Under the pieces are notes generated by a model that was given only the letters and a program-made list of their open reading frames with translations, had not been told where the DNA came from and ran no database searches. A program made the translations under genes and the position numbers. This document shows, one piece after another, positions 15,747 through 27,343 of a DNA stretch of 41,649 nucleotides. How positions within the stretch are numbered: position 1 is the first letter of the stretch; every line of letters starts with the position of its first letter. Location: contig NZ_OLMM01000004.1 in assembly GCF_900291475.1 (NCBI RefSeq), positions 519,223 to 560,871 on the forward strand, written 5' to 3'. Source of the stretch: Acidaminococcus hominis. GTDB lineage: Bacteria > Bacillota > Negativicutes > Acidaminococcales > Acidaminococcaceae.

Positions 15747-15749
15747 GGG

Positions 15750-17141
15750 TTATTCCCCCTCGCTGCCATCCGCCGGTTTGTAGTACTTGTCCAGATATTC
15801 ATCACGGATACGTTTCAGTTCGGATCTGGGCAGGATACCCAAAAGCTTCCAACCCAAGTCCAAAGTCTCCTCAATGGAGCGGTTGGTCTGGTAGCCCTGG
15901 GACACGTATTCCCGTTCAAAAGCATCGGCGAATTTGGCATACAGCTTATCCACCTTGCTCAGGGCCGAATCCCCCAGGATGGTGGCCAGTTCCTTGGCCT
16001 GCTTGCCCCGGGAGTATGCAGCAAACAGCTGGTTCATGGTATCGGCATGGTCTTCCCGGGTCTTGCCCTTGCCCACGCCCTTATCTTTCAGCCGGGACAG
16101 GGACGGCAGCACGTCAATCGGCGGCGTCAGCCCTTTCCGGTACAGTTCCCGGGACAGGATAATCTGCCCTTCGGTAATGTACCCGGTCAAGTCGGGAATG
16201 GGGTGGGTCTTATCGTCTTCCGGCATGGAAAGGATAGGAATCATGGTAATGGACCCCTTCTTGCCCTTGATCCGGCCGGCCCGTTCGTACATGGTAGCCA
16301 GGTCCGTGTACAGGTAGCCAGGATAGCCCCGGCGGCCGGGCACTTCCTTACGGGCAGCGGATACTTCCCGCAGGGCATCGGCGTAGTTGGTAATATCCGT
16401 AATGATAACCAGTACGTGCATATCCAGCTCAAAGGCCAGATATTCAGCAGCGGTAATGGCCATACGCGGCGTTGCAATCCGTTCTACAGCCGGGTCGTTG
16501 GCCAGGTTGATGTACATCACCGCACGGCTCAAGGCGCCGGTCCGGTTAAAGTCCTGCATGAAGAAGTTGGCTTCTTCAAAGGTAATCCCTACGGCGGCAA
16601 ACACTACGGCGAATTTTTCGCCGGTGCCCAGTACCTTGGCCTGCCGGGCAATCTGGGCAGCCAATTGGGCATGGGGCAGACCGGAACCGGAGAATACCGG
16701 CAGTTTCTGGCCCCGGACCAGGGTGTTCAGCCCGTCAATGGCGCTGACCCCGGTTTGGATAAATTCCGAAGGATAGTCCCGGGCAGCCGGGTTCATGGGT
16801 TCCCCGTTGATATCCAGGAACTTTTCCGGAATAATGGGCTTGCCTCCGTCAATGGGGCGGCCCATGCCGTCGAATACCCGGCCCAGCATATCGGGAGATA
16901 CCCCCAGCTGAATGCCGTGGCCCAGGAAACGGGCCTTGGCCGTAGCCGGACGCAGCCCCTGGGAGCTTTCAAACAGCTGTACCAGGGCCTTGTCCCCGTC
17001 GATGACCAGCACACGGCCGCTGCGGACTTCCCCGTTTTCCTGGTGGATTTCCACCAGTTCATCGTAGGTGGCACCCTGTACCTGGTCCACCAGCATCAGA
17101 GGGCCGACTACCTCGCGAATGGTCTTATAATCTTTACGCAT
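15750..17141 (-). CDS. ntpB: V/A-type ATPase subunit B
   Basis: 463-residue non-catalytic nucleotide-binding-fold subunit of the A3B3 head. It opens [17 protein letters not shown], contains [19 protein letters not shown] in place of a true P-loop, and later [21 protein letters not shown], all typical. I prefer ATG 17141, six bases after GAGGGTG, over the in-frame GTG at 17150. The start overlaps the 3' end of ntpA by 8 bp (coupled). Confidence 0.96.
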   Translation of the reverse strand: MRKDYKTIREVVGPLMLVDQVQGATYDELVEIHQENGEVRSGRVLVIDGDKALVQLFESSQGLRPATAKARFLGHGIQLGVSPDMLGRVFDGMGRPIDGGKPIIPEKFLDINGEPMNPAARDYPSEFIQTGVSAIDGLNTLVRGQKLPVFSGSGLPHAQLAAQIARQAKVLGTGEKFAVVFAAVGITFEEANFFMQDFNRTGALSRAVMYINLANDPAVERIATPRMAITAAEYLAFELDMHVLVIITDITNYADALREVSAARKEVPGRRGYPGYLYTDLATMYERAGRIKGKKGSITMIPILSMPEDDKTHPIPDLTGYITEGQIILSRELYRKGLTPPIDVLPSLSRLKDKGVGKGKTREDHADTMNQLFAAYSRGKQAKELATILGDSALSKVDKLYAKFADAFEREYVSQGYQTNRSIEETLDLGWKLLGILPRSELKRIRDEYLDKYYKPADGSEGE

Positions 17142-18906
17142 TGTCGTCACCCTCTTCCGTCAGTTCTGCAAAGGCCTGTTCCAATTCCTTGTTCAGTTCG
17201 GCGAACTTTTCCTTCCGTTCGCTTTCCGGAATGTACTTGGCACGGCCAATCTTTTCCCGGATAGGCATTTCAATGATCTTATCCAGGTTCACATGCTTGG
17301 TCATGGCTTCCAAAGCCTGTTCGTACCAGGTAATGATCAGCTTCAGCATGTCGTATTGTTTTTCCAGGGAAGTGTACGTATCCACTTCGTGGAAGGAGTT
17401 CTGGTGCAAAAAGTCTTCCCGAATGGACCGGGCGCATTCCATGGTGATCCGGTCCTTGAAGCCCAGGGCATCGATACCTACCAGGCGGACGATTTCGTTC
17501 AGGCTGGATTCTTCCTGCAAGATTTCCATGGTGGTGCCCACCAGTTTGGACCAGTCCGGCGCCACGTGCTTGTCGTAGTAGGCCCGCAGCCGATCGGAAT
17601 ACAGGGAGTAGCTCTGCAGCCAGTCGATGGCCGGGAAATGCCGGGCATAGGCCAGGGCAGAGGACAGGCACCAGAATACCTTGACAATCCGCAGGGTAGC
17701 CTGGGAAACCGGTTCAGAAATATCGCCGCCAGGAGGGGATACGGCCCCAATGGCAGAAACGGCGCCTACCCGGTCATCCTTGCCCAGGCATTCCACCTCG
17801 CCGGCCCGTTCGTAGTACTCTGCCAGACGGGAAGACAGGTACGCCGGGTACCCTTCTTCACCGGGCATTTCTTCCAACCGGGAGGACATTTCACGCAGGG
17901 CTTCTGCCCAACGGGAAGTGGAGTCGGCCATAATGGCCACCTTGTAGCCCATATCCCGGTAATACTCGGCAATGGTAATGCCCGTATAAATGGAAGCTTC
18001 ACGGGCGGCCACCGGCATATCCGAGGTATTGGCAATCAGCACCGTCCGCTTCATCAGCGGCAGCCCGGTGCGGGGGTCGTTCAGGGCCGGGAATTCGTTC
18101 AATACGTCGGTCATTTCGTTGCCCCGTTCGCCGCAGCCTACGTAGACGATAATATCTGCATCGGCCCACTTGGCCAGCTGGTGCTGGATAACCGTCTTGC
18201 CGCTGCCGAAAGGCCCGGGCACTGCTGCCACGCCGCCCTTGGCAATGGGGAACAGGGTATCGATAACCCGCTGCCCGGTTACCATGGGTTCATCCGGAGG
18301 CAGCTTTTCCTTATAAGGACGGGCCACCCGTACCGGCCATACCTGGAGCATGGGGTATTCCGTGACCTTGCCCTGTTTGTCTTTCAGTTTGTACACCGGG
18401 TCCAGGATGGTGGCTTCCCCCTGGTAAACCCATTCCACCGTGCCGCCCTTGCCAGGAGGCACCATGACTTTATGGAGTACGGCCGGGGTTTCCTGGACGG
18501 TACCAATCACGTCCCCGCCGGACACTTCGTCTCCGACTTTGGCCACGGGCACGAACTCCCATTTTTTCTGCCGGTCCAGCTTGGGCACATCAATACCCCG
18601 GCGGATTCTATCCCCGGCCAGTTTATAGATTTCCTCCAGCGGCCGCTGGATCCCATCGAAAATACTTTCGATCAGGCCAGGTGCCAGTTCTACGGACATG
18701 GGCACCCCGGTGGATTCCACCGGTTCCCCCGGTCCCAGGCCGGCCGTTTCTTCGTATACCTGAATGGAGGCTTTATCATCCCGTAATTCGATAACCTCAC
18801 CGATCAAATGCTTATCGCTGACGCGGACCATATCATGGAGTTCCACGTCCTTCATGCCTTCAGCAACAATCAGCGGGCCGGATACTTTTACGATTTTTCC
18901 ACTCAC
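17134..18906 (-). CDS. ntpA: V/A-type ATPase catalytic subunit A
   Basis: 590 residues. The P-loop GPFGSGKT lies at 231-238; the Walker B/catalytic region includes GCGERGNEM and the long V-type non-homologous insertion (about 110-190) that distinguishes A subunits from F-type beta. [20 protein letters not shown] is typical. It hydrolyses or synthesises ATP in the A3B3 head. It starts 9 bp after subunit F and is followed by B and D. Confidence 0.97.
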   Translation of the reverse strand: MSGKIVKVSGPLIVAEGMKDVELHDMVRVSDKHLIGEVIELRDDKASIQVYEETAGLGPGEPVESTGVPMSVELAPGLIESIFDGIQRPLEEIYKLAGDRIRRGIDVPKLDRQKKWEFVPVAKVGDEVSGGDVIGTVQETPAVLHKVMVPPGKGGTVEWVYQGEATILDPVYKLKDKQGKVTEYPMLQVWPVRVARPYKEKLPPDEPMVTGQRVIDTLFPIAKGGVAAVPGPFGSGKTVIQHQLAKWADADIIVYVGCGERGNEMTDVLNEFPALNDPRTGLPLMKRTVLIANTSDMPVAAREASIYTGITIAEYYRDMGYKVAIMADSTSRWAEALREMSSRLEEMPGEEGYPAYLSSRLAEYYERAGEVECLGKDDRVGAVSAIGAVSPPGGDISEPVSQATLRIVKVFWCLSSALAYARHFPAIDWLQSYSLYSDRLRAYYDKHVAPDWSKLVGTTMEILQEESSLNEIVRLVGIDALGFKDRITMECARSIREDFLHQNSFHEVDTYTSLEKQYDMLKLIITWYEQALEAMTKHVNLDKIIEMPIREKIGRAKYIPESERKEKFAELNKELEQAFAELTEEGDDNA

Positions 18907-18915
18907 AATCTATCC

Positions 18916-19248
18916 CTACCCTTCCTTGAACAGAATATCGGCGCCCACTGCTTTTTCCACGTTTTCCCGAACACGCTGCATACCCAAGCCCAGGGACTTA
19001 TTGCCGCTGGGAATGAGAATGATGGCAGGAAAGGTAGCGGCAGCGTATTCGTCAATCACTGCTTTGGCTTTCTGGGCAGCGGTTTCCGTAATGTAGATGA
19101 CCACATACCCGGCATCCGCCAGCTTGTGGATCCTGCGCTCTATTTTTTCCTGTTCTTCTTCGTAGAACACGTCAAAACCAACGGCCTTGAAGATCATAAC
19201 GGAGCTGGGATCACCGATCACTGCTATTTTCTTTTTTTCCATTTTCAT
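18916..19248 (-). CDS. ntpG: V/A-type ATPase subunit F (rotor)
   Basis: 110-residue small alpha/beta subunit (called NtpG in Enterococcus hirae, subunit F in general naming). IAVIGDPSSVMIFKAVGFDV near the N-terminus and VVIYITETAA in the middle fit the family. It binds subunit D in the central stalk. It sits between subunits C and A, the standard order. Confidence 0.93.
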   Translation of the reverse strand: MKMEKKKIAVIGDPSSVMIFKAVGFDVFYEEEQEKIERRIHKLADAGYVVIYITETAAQKAKAVIDEYAAATFPAIILIPSGNKSLGLGMQRVRENVEKAVGADILFKEG

Positions 19249-19268
19249 CCTCCCAAGCTTCCGGGCCC

Positions 19269-20264
19269 TTACGCATAGACCTCCGGCAGCGTTACTTCAA
19301 AGCCGCCCTGCAGTCCGCCGAATATCAGCCGCAGAGCTTCCGCCTCGGTTTCCCGGGCCATCAGGTAGCCCACAATGGGGCCCAGGGTGTGGGTATCCCA
19401 TTTGGCCCGCCGGATGATCAGGCTGAGGCCTTCCTTCATCCGTTTGGGGATTACACCCAGCTCGTTGGTCTGGGCATATTCGTTGATGGCCTGGATCAGT
19501 TCCCCCTTGTGGGAACCCTGTCCCAGGCTGGCGCCCAGCTGTTCCGCCGGTACGTCCAAACTCTCCTCAAACACCTTCAGGGGGATTTCCCCGCAAGTAA
19601 TCAGCACCTGGCGCAGTTTGGCCACGTCCCAGTGCAGGTTCTGAGCCCGGATCAGACTCAGGGTATTGGTAAAGTCCGCCCACAGGGAAAAGTACTCCCG
19701 GATAAAGCCGTGTTCCTTTTTCCGGTCCAGTACTTCCTGGGCCTGGGCAAACATGGCCTGGTCCAATTGGGCGCTGAGCAGGAAGGGATCCGGTTCCCGG
19801 TTCAGTTCTCCCTCAATAGCTTCCAGCGTATGCTGGTAGATGGGGGGCAGATCTTCGTAATACTTGGTCTGGACCATATCCTTCAGGTCCTGGAGGGAAA
19901 AGTTTCCGCCCTCCCGCAGAATGTCGTCGGCAGAAGTCCCCAAAAGCCGGGCCTTCAAAAGGGCCTTCAGGTTGTGGGTATCCACCGGCAGCAAAAACAA
20001 GCCTGTCAGTTCCGGATCCGGAGTAATTTCCTGAATCCGTTTCCGGGTCAGCTGGAGCTGTTCCCGGATAATCAAATCAATTTCACCCAGGGCGATTTCC
20101 TGTTCTGTGGTCTGGTTTTCACCATACCCGGTTTCCATCAGCAGCTTGATGGCTTCCTGGGAACTGCCTGCTTCGGCAATCCGGCGCAGCTGCGCTGCTG
20201 TAAGGAGATGGGTGGACAGAACACTGATGCGGCCCAGGGCATATTCATAACTGGGCTGGGGCAT
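19269..20264 (-). CDS. ntpC: V/A-type ATPase subunit C/d (central stalk socket)
   Basis: 331-residue, mostly helical protein of the V-ATPase subunit C/AC39 (d) family. It links the rotor shaft DF to the membrane c-ring. The N-terminus (YEYALGRISVLSTHLL) and segments such as LFLLPVDTHNLKALLKARLLG near 105 are typical. Its start lies 1 bp after the subunit E gene. Confidence 0.93.
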   Translation of the reverse strand: MPQPSYEYALGRISVLSTHLLTAAQLRRIAEAGSSQEAIKLLMETGYGENQTTEQEIALGEIDLIIREQLQLTRKRIQEITPDPELTGLFLLPVDTHNLKALLKARLLGTSADDILREGGNFSLQDLKDMVQTKYYEDLPPIYQHTLEAIEGELNREPDPFLLSAQLDQAMFAQAQEVLDRKKEHGFIREYFSLWADFTNTLSLIRAQNLHWDVAKLRQVLITCGEIPLKVFEESLDVPAEQLGASLGQGSHKGELIQAINEYAQTNELGVIPKRMKEGLSLIIRRAKWDTHTLGPIVGYLMARETEAEALRLIFGGLQGGFEVTLPEVYA

Positions 20265-20265
20265 C

Positions 20266-20874
20266 TTACTTCACCTCCGCGCCAAACAGAAGCTCTGCTA
20301 CGCGATATTCCTCCTGATCACGCACATCCTGCAGCAAGGTGGCAAAAGAGCCATCGTAATCACAGCTCTTGCCCCGGATCAGCACGCCGCCGTCAAAAGC
20401 AGCCGCGTCCTGGGCCAGCTTCAGGTCGCCCTCTTTCCCCTGCTGCCGCAGTTCCTTGTTCAGCTTCTTCAAAAACCCGCCTTCATAAATGGCACGGTCC
20501 TTGGCGGGAACCACCAGTTCCTCGTGCCCTTCCAGGTCGCAGGACAGCACAATCCGGGTAATCAGGGCTTCCCAATCTGCCTGAGGCAGCGCTGCCAGCC
20601 GGGCAGCGGCCTCCGTAAAGGCTTCCTGGATCACAGCCCGCTTGCTGGCCAAGGTGTCCTTCCGGGACTGCAGCTCACCAATGAGCTGCTGCCGGACGGC
20701 GGCTTCCTTGGCTTCAGTTTGGGCCTTGGCGGTTACGTCCGCTGCTTCTTCCTTGGCCTTGGCCAGAATCCGGTCTGCCTCCTTGGTAGCCTTTTCCTGG
20801 GCTGCGGCCGCGATGGCTGCCGCGTCCTGCTTCGCTTCTTCTTCTATCTTCTGAATAATCTTATCGCCTGCCAC
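20266..20874 (-). CDS. ntpE: V/A-type ATPase subunit E (peripheral stalk)
   Basis: 202 residues: an Ala/Glu/Lys-rich N-terminal coiled coil (about 1-80, beginning AGDKIIQKIEEEAKQDAAAI) and a globular C-terminal domain that contacts the head. It pairs with the G-type subunit encoded first in the operon. It lies 16 bp after the subunit K gene. Confidence 0.93.
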   Translation of the reverse strand: MAGDKIIQKIEEEAKQDAAAIAAAAQEKATKEADRILAKAKEEAADVTAKAQTEAKEAAVRQQLIGELQSRKDTLASKRAVIQEAFTEAAARLAALPQADWEALITRIVLSCDLEGHEELVVPAKDRAIYEGGFLKKLNKELRQQGKEGDLKLAQDAAAFDGGVLIRGKSCDYDGSFATLLQDVRDQEEYRVAELLFGAEVK

Positions 20875-20890
20875 GACGCGTCCACCTCAC

Positions 20891-21388
<498 letters not shown>

Positions 21389-23242
21389 TTATTTCGTGAT
21401 ATCTGTATATTTGGTCCGCAGGGCCAAGGGCAGGAACGCCCGGCCGCCGGCCTCATAAAACTTGCCGAAAAACTCGATATACTGCAGCCGGCTGCTGTGC
21501 ACGAAGGCACCCAGCACGTTGATGATGATGTTGAAATAGTGACCGGCAAAAAGCACCAGGATAGCAGCCACAATGCCAATTGGGCCAGCACCCCACAGCA
21601 TCTGGGCCACGGTATTGATAACCATGGCGATAACGCCGGTAGCAAGCCCCAGGGCGAAAATCCGGGAGTAGCTCAAAAGGTCACTCAGATACCCGCTGAT
21701 ATTGTACAGGCTCAGAAGCCCGCCCAGCAGGCGGCTGACAATGCCCTTCTTTTCCCGTCCGCCGAACAAGATGATGATGGCGGCACCCAAAATGGCCAGG
21801 TACTTGCCCAAGGGGCCCGGTACCAGTGCCATGGCAAAGAATCCGGCAAACATGATCAGCCAGCTCACTTCATCACAAATGGCCCCCAGCATATCCCCAT
21901 CCCGGATCAGCAGATACGTTTTGATCAGCATCCCGGTAACCAGATGGAGGACCCCCAGGCCAAAGCACAGGGCCAGCATCTTGATGGGCTCTTTCATGGG
22001 CACAAACAGCAAGGGTTTCCATTCCAAACCAAACCAGCCGCCAAACATGGCGCCCCAGATAATGGTAGAAATGCTGCCGAAGAAAATGACCATAGCCAGT
22101 TTCCCGGCAAACCCTTCCGGTTTGAATTTCTTCATGGCGATGTACAGCATAATGGTCAGTACCAGCCCGTACCCGGCATCGGAAAGCATCATCCCAAAGA
22201 AGATGAAATGGAACGGGGCCATAATGGCATCCGGGTCAAAGGAGCCAGCCATGGGTAGGGAGTACAGCTCCACCACCGACTCGTAGGGCCGGACCAAGGA
22301 ATTGTTTTCCAGCACCGTAGGTGGGATTTCCCCGTCCGGTTCTGCAAAGGAAATTTCAAAAGCATCGGTGACGCTGCGGATAACTTCTTCCACGTGCTTT
22401 GTCCGGTCTTTCCGGACCCAGCCCTGGACCCTAAAAGCCTTGGCGGTTTCTACCCCGCCGTTGGCCAGCCGGGCGTTGGCCGCGGACAGCTGGTCATAGT
22501 ACAGCTCCAGCTGCTGCTTTTGGCCGCCGAGCTCCTGGGTTTCCTTTCTGAGCTCTGCCACCTTCTCTTCCCGCTGGCGGATTTCCTCCAACAGTTCAGC
22601 TTTTACCTGCTGGGCCGTACCGCTGCGTTTGGGCAGCACCGCTTCGCTGAAGTCATTTTCCTTTAACAGGTGCTTGACCTCCTCGTCGGCGCTGAGATAG
22701 GCGATGATTACCACCGCCTGCCCGTCTTCACTGAGGCCATAGACGCTCAGCTCCACCGGCAGGTCCTTGAGCCCTTCCCGAACGGTTTCCAGCTGGGTAT
22801 CGGGCAAAAAGCCCGCATAGCACCGGGTGGTCTCCGTAAAAGCCAGCTGCTCCAAAGGAACGTCCAGCTGCAGCCAGGGTTCCAGACTGTCCGCCTGGGT
22901 CCTTAAAGCCGCCGCTTCACTTTCCAGGGAAGCAATCTTGCCGGCAATGGTGTCCAGCTGCTCGGTGAGCTGCCGCCCCTGATCGTTCTTCTTCAGGAAG
23001 TCCCCATAGGATACCCGCTCCTTTTGGGGGAACAGGGCACTTTTGGCCCCGTTCTGCACCATAAAGCGCAGAGCCTGCCCGGCCTTATCCAGCTGGGCAC
23101 TGACTTCTTCGGAACCCTCCAGGGCTTTGCTGTCCTCTTCCGGTTCCAGCATGACACTGCCATCTTTTTGCAGGGCCAGGTACAGGGCATCGCGATCCGC
23201 CTTCAACGCGTACAGCGTCAGCTTTTGCATGGGAACTAACAT
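21389..23242 (-). CDS. ntpI: V/A-type ATPase subunit I/a
   Basis: 617 residues: a cytoplasmic N-terminal half with coiled coil (about 85-120 and 215-265) and a membrane half from about residue 330 with eight hydrophobic segments. The late segment HSSRLQYIEFFGKFYE carries the conserved Arg region that faces the c-ring glutamate in this family. It forms the ion half-channels and stator. The start at 23242 overlaps the preceding gene by 7 bp; a second in-frame Met (residue 5, 23230) has no visible binding site. Confidence 0.94.
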   Translation of the reverse strand: MLVPMQKLTLYALKADRDALYLALQKDGSVMLEPEEDSKALEGSEEVSAQLDKAGQALRFMVQNGAKSALFPQKERVSYGDFLKKNDQGRQLTEQLDTIAGKIASLESEAAALRTQADSLEPWLQLDVPLEQLAFTETTRCYAGFLPDTQLETVREGLKDLPVELSVYGLSEDGQAVVIIAYLSADEEVKHLLKENDFSEAVLPKRSGTAQQVKAELLEEIRQREEKVAELRKETQELGGQKQQLELYYDQLSAANARLANGGVETAKAFRVQGWVRKDRTKHVEEVIRSVTDAFEISFAEPDGEIPPTVLENNSLVRPYESVVELYSLPMAGSFDPDAIMAPFHFIFFGMMLSDAGYGLVLTIMLYIAMKKFKPEGFAGKLAMVIFFGSISTIIWGAMFGGWFGLEWKPLLFVPMKEPIKMLALCFGLGVLHLVTGMLIKTYLLIRDGDMLGAICDEVSWLIMFAGFFAMALVPGPLGKYLAILGAAIIILFGGREKKGIVSRLLGGLLSLYNISGYLSDLLSYSRIFALGLATGVIAMVINTVAQMLWGAGPIGIVAAILVLFAGHYFNIIINVLGAFVHSSRLQYIEFFGKFYEAGGRAFLPLALRTKYTDITK

Positions 23243-23547
23243 GCGATCACGACCTTTTCCATAATATAGTCCACTGCCTGGGGCAGATTCTTCCGGGCCT
23301 TGGCAGCCACAGCGTCAGCTTCGCCCTTTTTCTGGGTAATGGCAGCCTCGGCTTCCGTCTTGGCCGCAGCTTCTGCAGCCGCTACCGTTTCAGCCGCCCG
23401 TTTCCGGGCTTCCTGCAATACTTCTGCAGCCTGGGCGTGGGCCTTTTCCTGGGCCTGGCGCAGGGTGCTGCGAGCATCTGCAGCCGCCTGTTTTTTCAGT
23501 TCGTCTGCCTGCTGCTCGGCATTTTTTATTTCTTCTAACATGGACAT
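23236..23547 (-). CDS. ntpF: V/A-type ATPase peripheral-stalk subunit G/H-like
   Basis: 103 residues, almost wholly an Ala/Glu/Lys/Gln-rich coiled coil (about 5-85) with no aromatic residues until the last 15. This fits the short partner (NtpF of E. hirae, subunit G/H) that forms the peripheral stalk with subunit E. It is first in the operon order G-I-K-E-C-F-A-B-D, a complete set. AAAGGTGG precedes ATG 23547. Confidence 0.85.
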   Translation of the reverse strand: MSMLEEIKNAEQQADELKKQAAADARSTLRQAQEKAHAQAAEVLQEARKRAAETVAAAEAAAKTEAEAAITQKKGEADAVAAKARKNLPQAVDYIMEKVVIAC

Positions 23548-23843
23548 GGTTTCACCACCTTTGTACCGTAGAGAGATTCATTACAGTTATGGTATATACA
23601 TTCTACAGAGCTAGAAAAATCCCTTCTGGTACTTAGAATATATATAATTATACTATATATTTAATGATAATAGGGGATTTTGTAACATATTTTTAAGAAA
23701 AGTTATCAATTAATTAGATATGTTTTTCGTAAAACGCCTTTTTTTCTCACATTTTGGCCCACCCTACATGGATTTTCCAGTCTCAAAACACTTTCTGCGG
23801 CTGTTAAAAAGAACCCTGCCAGACTTCCCCGGCAGGGCCCTTT
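23548..23843. other. AT-rich intergenic region upstream of the V-ATPase operon
   Basis: About 296 bp, far more AT-rich than its surroundings. It should hold the V-ATPase promoter. A minus-strand TATAAT at 23647-23652 and a TAGAAT near 23600 are candidate -10 boxes, but neither has a convincing -35. No gene is seen; the LysR terminator lies at its right edge. Confidence 0.5.
23806..23837 (-). terminator. Terminator of the LysR regulator gene
   Basis: Minus strand: CCCTGCC and GGCAGGG arms around a 10-nt loop, followed by TTCTTTTT. It begins 7 bp past the stop. Confidence 0.85.
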
Positions 23844-24764
23844 TTAGACTTCCCGGCTGCCAAATTCCCGCTTCAGCAGGTCAATGAAATACCGTTCCGC
23901 TTTATTCAGATAGCTGTTCTTCTTATAAATGGCATTGATGTTCCACTGAAAAGGATGGGGAGAATAATCGTAGCAATACCGGGCATAATCCGGCCCCAGG
24001 ATTTTCTTGGCCCGGCCGGGCACAATGGTAAAGCCCAGGCCGCAGGCTGCCAGCTGGACCGCCGTCATGCTGCTTTCCACTTCCATCAGTTCCTTGGGGG
24101 AAATATCATACTGGCGGAAAATCCGCTCCACCTGGGCATGGATGGAATGACGCTTCTTGATGCCGATAAAGGGCATATGCTCCAGTTTCTTCAGATCCAC
24201 CAGCCGGCTGGCCTTGTCCAGGAACATATCGTCCGTAAAGGCATCTTCCGCCGCAATCAGCTGCACCTTTTCCCGGTAGATCAGTTCCGTCACCATGGGC
24301 ACCGGCAGATACTCCTGGTCCCGGGGGCAGACCAGGAAGGTCACCTTATTATTCTTCAGCAGCTCAATCAGCTCGTCCGTACCCGCTTCCTGAATGAAAA
24401 ACTCCGAATCCGGAAAGCGCTGCCGGAAGGTATTGATAATGGGCGGCAGCATATACCCTGCCCGCTCCGCCGGAATCCCCAGACTGATCCGGGCCCCCTG
24501 GCCGTCCTTCAGGTCCGCCAGGCGGTTTTTCATCTCAATCCGTTCCTGAAGAATATCCCGGGCCGTCTTCACGTAGATAATCCCCGCATCCGTCAGCGCC
24601 AAAGGCTGCTGGGACCGGTCAAAAAGCTTGACGCCGATTTCCTTTTCGATCCGGGCCAGGGCATAGCTGAGGGAAGGCTGGGAAATATACAGTTGTTTGG
24701 CCGCCTGGGTAATGTTCCGGCAGTCAGCTACAGTTACTACATATTGCAGTTCACGAAAATCCAT
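23844..24764 (-). CDS. LysR-family transcriptional regulator (aconitate cluster)
   Basis: 306 residues from ATG 24764 (GAGGGG upstream; a longer TTG-initiated form is unlikely). The N-terminal winged HTH runs MDFRELQYVVTVADCRNITQ through SQPSLSYALARIEKEIG (to about 50), then a linker helix and a periplasmic-binding-like effector domain (about 90-300). It follows aconitase in the same direction with a terminator and 194 bp between, so it is probably a separate unit. LysR regulators commonly bind a pathway intermediate; a tricarboxylate is a natural guess here. Candidate operators lie upstream of the isocitrate dehydrogenase and PrpF-like genes. Confidence 0.92.
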   Translation of the reverse strand: MDFRELQYVVTVADCRNITQAAKQLYISQPSLSYALARIEKEIGVKLFDRSQQPLALTDAGIIYVKTARDILQERIEMKNRLADLKDGQGARISLGIPAERAGYMLPPIINTFRQRFPDSEFFIQEAGTDELIELLKNNKVTFLVCPRDQEYLPVPMVTELIYREKVQLIAAEDAFTDDMFLDKASRLVDLKKLEHMPFIGIKKRHSIHAQVERIFRQYDISPKELMEVESSMTAVQLAACGLGFTIVPGRAKKILGPDYARYCYDYSPHPFQWNINAIYKKNSYLNKAERYFIDLLKREFGSREV

Positions 24765-24876
24765 AATGTACCCCTCACCTTGCAAGAATCAAACTATTAT
24801 TACTTATATTCTACCATTTTTCAAGCCCTCTGACTGCCAAATTCCTGCGCCTTTGCCAATTTTTCTTCAGGACAGC

Positions 24877-24906
24877 AAAAACCCCTGGAACGGGGTCCAG
24901 GGGCTC
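24877..24906 (-). terminator. Terminator of the icd-acn operon
   Basis: Minus strand: CCCCTGGA/TCCAGGGG, 8 bp with a 6-nt loop, followed by five T (24877-24881). A smaller GNRA-like hairpin (TCGCA-GCAA-TGCGA) lies nearer the aconitase stop. Confidence 0.85.
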
Positions 24907-24958
24907 TTGCTGGTTTTGTTGGTTTTCAGCAAAAAGGAGGATATCGCATTGCTGCGAA

Positions 24959-27250
24959 TTACTTATTTTTAGCCTTGTTCCGGTTGAAGTTGATCAGGCA
25001 GCCAGCTTTGATGATAGCCCGTTCTTCAGCGGTCAGGTCTTTGATGTACAGGTTGATGGGGGTGGTTTCGCCGTTCTTCACCACGTAAGCGGTGATGTCC
25101 TGCAGGTCCCCATCCAGAGCTTTCCGGGCGCCGGGTACGTAGATGTAGTCGCCTACTTCAAAGGCCACCGGTTCGCCTTTCAGATGGAAAGGCAGCATGC
25201 CCCAGTTGATTACGTTGGAACGATACCGTTTGGTAGCGTAGTCTTGGGTGATGTTGGCCAGGCCGCCGATAACTCTCTGGCAGCTGGCAGCCTGTTCACG
25301 GGCAGAACCGTCGCCAGGTTTATTGGCATAAACCATGGAGCCGATTTCCGTGTTGGCAGGAGTTGCTTCCCCAGGCAGGCTCTTCAAGGTTTCGAACACA
25401 GCCTTTACTTCTTCCGGCAGGTCCTTGCCAGCTTCCCGGGCCACTTCTACTTCCTTCACAGCCTTGGTGCGGCCTACGTATTCCGGATCCCGGCGGGACA
25501 GGGTGAATTCAGCCAGGCCCAGGGGGTTGGAACGGTAGGAGGAGGTTTCACCAGAAGGAATCAGTTCGTCGGTGGTGGTAACCGGATCCAAAATCTTGGA
25601 GCAGACCTTCAGCAGTACGTTGTCACCCAGAGGCGGCATTTCCGGCCAGTCTTTGATGTTGGGGCCGTAGAACAGTTCCTGGTCCTTGTTGGCCTTGCCA
25701 AAGCCGTAGAATACACGGGCTTTGTAGGAGCTGTCGTCGAAGTGGTATTCAGGCACATTGCCGAAAGCATCGCCGTATTCTTCAGCAGAGGTCAGGATGC
25801 CGTTGTTGGCAGCGGTAGCAGCGATGGAACGAGCATCCATCAGGGCTACTGCAGCCATCTGGCCTTGGCCCGGTTTGCTGCCTTCCCGGTTGGGGAAGTT
25901 ACGGGTATTGTGACGAATGGACAGGCCGTTGTTGTTGGGGGTGTCCCCTGCGCCGAAGCAAGGTCCGCAGAAAGCGGTCTTAACCACAGCACCGGCAGCC
26001 ATCAGGTCCGTCAGTTCGCCCTTCTTCATCAGGTCCATATAAACGGGCATGGAAGAAGGATAAATGTTCAGGGTAAATTCGCCGGTGCCAATGGATCTGC
26101 CGCGCAGCATGTTGGCAGCTTCCACTACGTTCACGTAGTTACCGCCGGCACAGCCGCCGATAACCCCTTGCTGTACCTGGAGCTTGCCATTCACGATTTT
26201 GTCGGTCAGGGTGAATTCTGCTCTGCCCTGGCTAACCTTTTCCGCAGCCTTTTCGGTTTCCCGCAGGATGTCGCCCAGGTTGGCGTTCAGTTCGTCGATT
26301 TCGTAAGCGTTGGAAGGATGGAACGGCAGGGCAATCATGGGTTTAATGGTGGACAGGTCCACAACCACAACGCCATCGTAGTACGCTACGTCAGCCGGAT
26401 TCAGTTCCTTATAGTCAGCTTCCCGATGGTGTTCCTTCAGGAAAGCATGGGTGTCTTCGTCAGTTCTCCAGATGGAGGACAGGCAGGTGGTTTCCGTGGT
26501 CATTACGTCCACAGCGTTCCGGTAGTCGGTGGTCATGGAGGAAACGCCAGGTCCCACAAATTCCATTACCTTGTTCTTTACGTAGCCGTTCTTGTAAACA
26601 GCGCCGCAGATAGCCAGGGCGATATCATGGGGTCCTACCCAGGGTTTGGGAGCACCGGTCAGGTATACAGCCACTACGCCAGGATACGGGTTGTCCCAGG
26701 TGTCCAGCAGAATCTGTTTGTCCAGTTCGCCGCCGCCTTCACCTACAGCCATAGTACCCAGAGCGCCATAACGGGTATGGCTGTCGGAGCCCAGAATCAT
26801 CTTGCCGCAGCCGGCATACATTTCACGCATATATTGGTGGATAACAGCCATATGAGGGGGAACGTAGATGCCGCCGTATTTCTGGGCAGCAGTCAGGCCG
26901 AACAGATGGTCATCTTCGTTGATGGTGCCGCCTACAGCGCACAGGGAGTTGTGGCAGCAGGTCAGTACATAGGGCATGGGGAATTTTTCCATACCGGACG
27001 CACGGGCCGTTTGAATAATGCCAACGTAGGTAATATCATGGGAGGTCAGGGCGTCAAAACGGATTTTCAGGTTATCCATAGAGTCGCCGGTGTTGTGGCT
27101 TTTCAAGATGCTGTAAGCGATGGTACCTTTTTTGGCTTCATTCTTATCCAGCTTCTTGCCCAGCTGCTGCTCCGCTTTGGCAACATCTTCTTCGGCAATC
27201 AGTTCGGTACCGTGAAGCAGGTACGCACCATTTTTGTACAATTGAATCAT
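24959..27250 (-). CDS. acn: Aconitate hydratase (4Fe-4S)
   Basis: 763-residue aconitase-superfamily hydro-lyase interconverting citrate, cis-aconitate and isocitrate. Active-site marks: GSDSHT (154-159), the cluster ligands Cys367 (GGCAGG), Cys428 and Cys431 (FCGPCFG), and [10 protein letters not shown] (448-457), the counterpart of the usual SNRNF-GR loop. The C-terminal swivel domain follows from about residue 580. Length is that of the mitochondrial-like and Firmicute hydratase branch rather than the 890-residue AcnA. It lies 93 bp downstream of isocitrate dehydrogenase with AAAGGAG before ATG 27250. Together they convert aconitate to 2-oxoglutarate. A methylcitrate-type substrate cannot be excluded. 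Confidence 0.88.
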   Translation of the reverse strand: MIQLYKNGAYLLHGTELIAEEDVAKAEQQLGKKLDKNEAKKGTIAYSILKSHNTGDSMDNLKIRFDALTSHDITYVGIIQTARASGMEKFPMPYVLTCCHNSLCAVGGTINEDDHLFGLTAAQKYGGIYVPPHMAVIHQYMREMYAGCGKMILGSDSHTRYGALGTMAVGEGGGELDKQILLDTWDNPYPGVVAVYLTGAPKPWVGPHDIALAICGAVYKNGYVKNKVMEFVGPGVSSMTTDYRNAVDVMTTETTCLSSIWRTDEDTHAFLKEHHREADYKELNPADVAYYDGVVVVDLSTIKPMIALPFHPSNAYEIDELNANLGDILRETEKAAEKVSQGRAEFTLTDKIVNGKLQVQQGVIGGCAGGNYVNVVEAANMLRGRSIGTGEFTLNIYPSSMPVYMDLMKKGELTDLMAAGAVVKTAFCGPCFGAGDTPNNNGLSIRHNTRNFPNREGSKPGQGQMAAVALMDARSIAATAANNGILTSAEEYGDAFGNVPEYHFDDSSYKARVFYGFGKANKDQELFYGPNIKDWPEMPPLGDNVLLKVCSKILDPVTTTDELIPSGETSSYRSNPLGLAEFTLSRRDPEYVGRTKAVKEVEVAREAGKDLPEEVKAVFETLKSLPGEATPANTEIGSMVYANKPGDGSAREQAASCQRVIGGLANITQDYATKRYRSNVINWGMLPFHLKGEPVAFEVGDYIYVPGARKALDGDLQDITAYVVKNGETTPINLYIKDLTAEERAIIKAGCLINFNRNKAKNK

Positions 27251-27343
27251 GAGTTTCCTCTCCTTTTTTCAGGCCCTGTCCGGATGATCGCAGTCCACCC
27301 GGCCGGGGCATAGTGGCTTGTAGTCAGGCTGTTTGTATCTGGC

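Noticed and set aside
15534-17264. 576-codon open frame antisense to the ATPase B and D subunits
   Set aside because: Antisense shadow of well-supported genes; no start signal or family motif.
25184-27313. 709-codon open frame antisense to aconitase
   Set aside because: It mirrors almost the whole aconitase gene, is rich in His/Gly/Val as antisense frames are, and has no ribosome site or domain.
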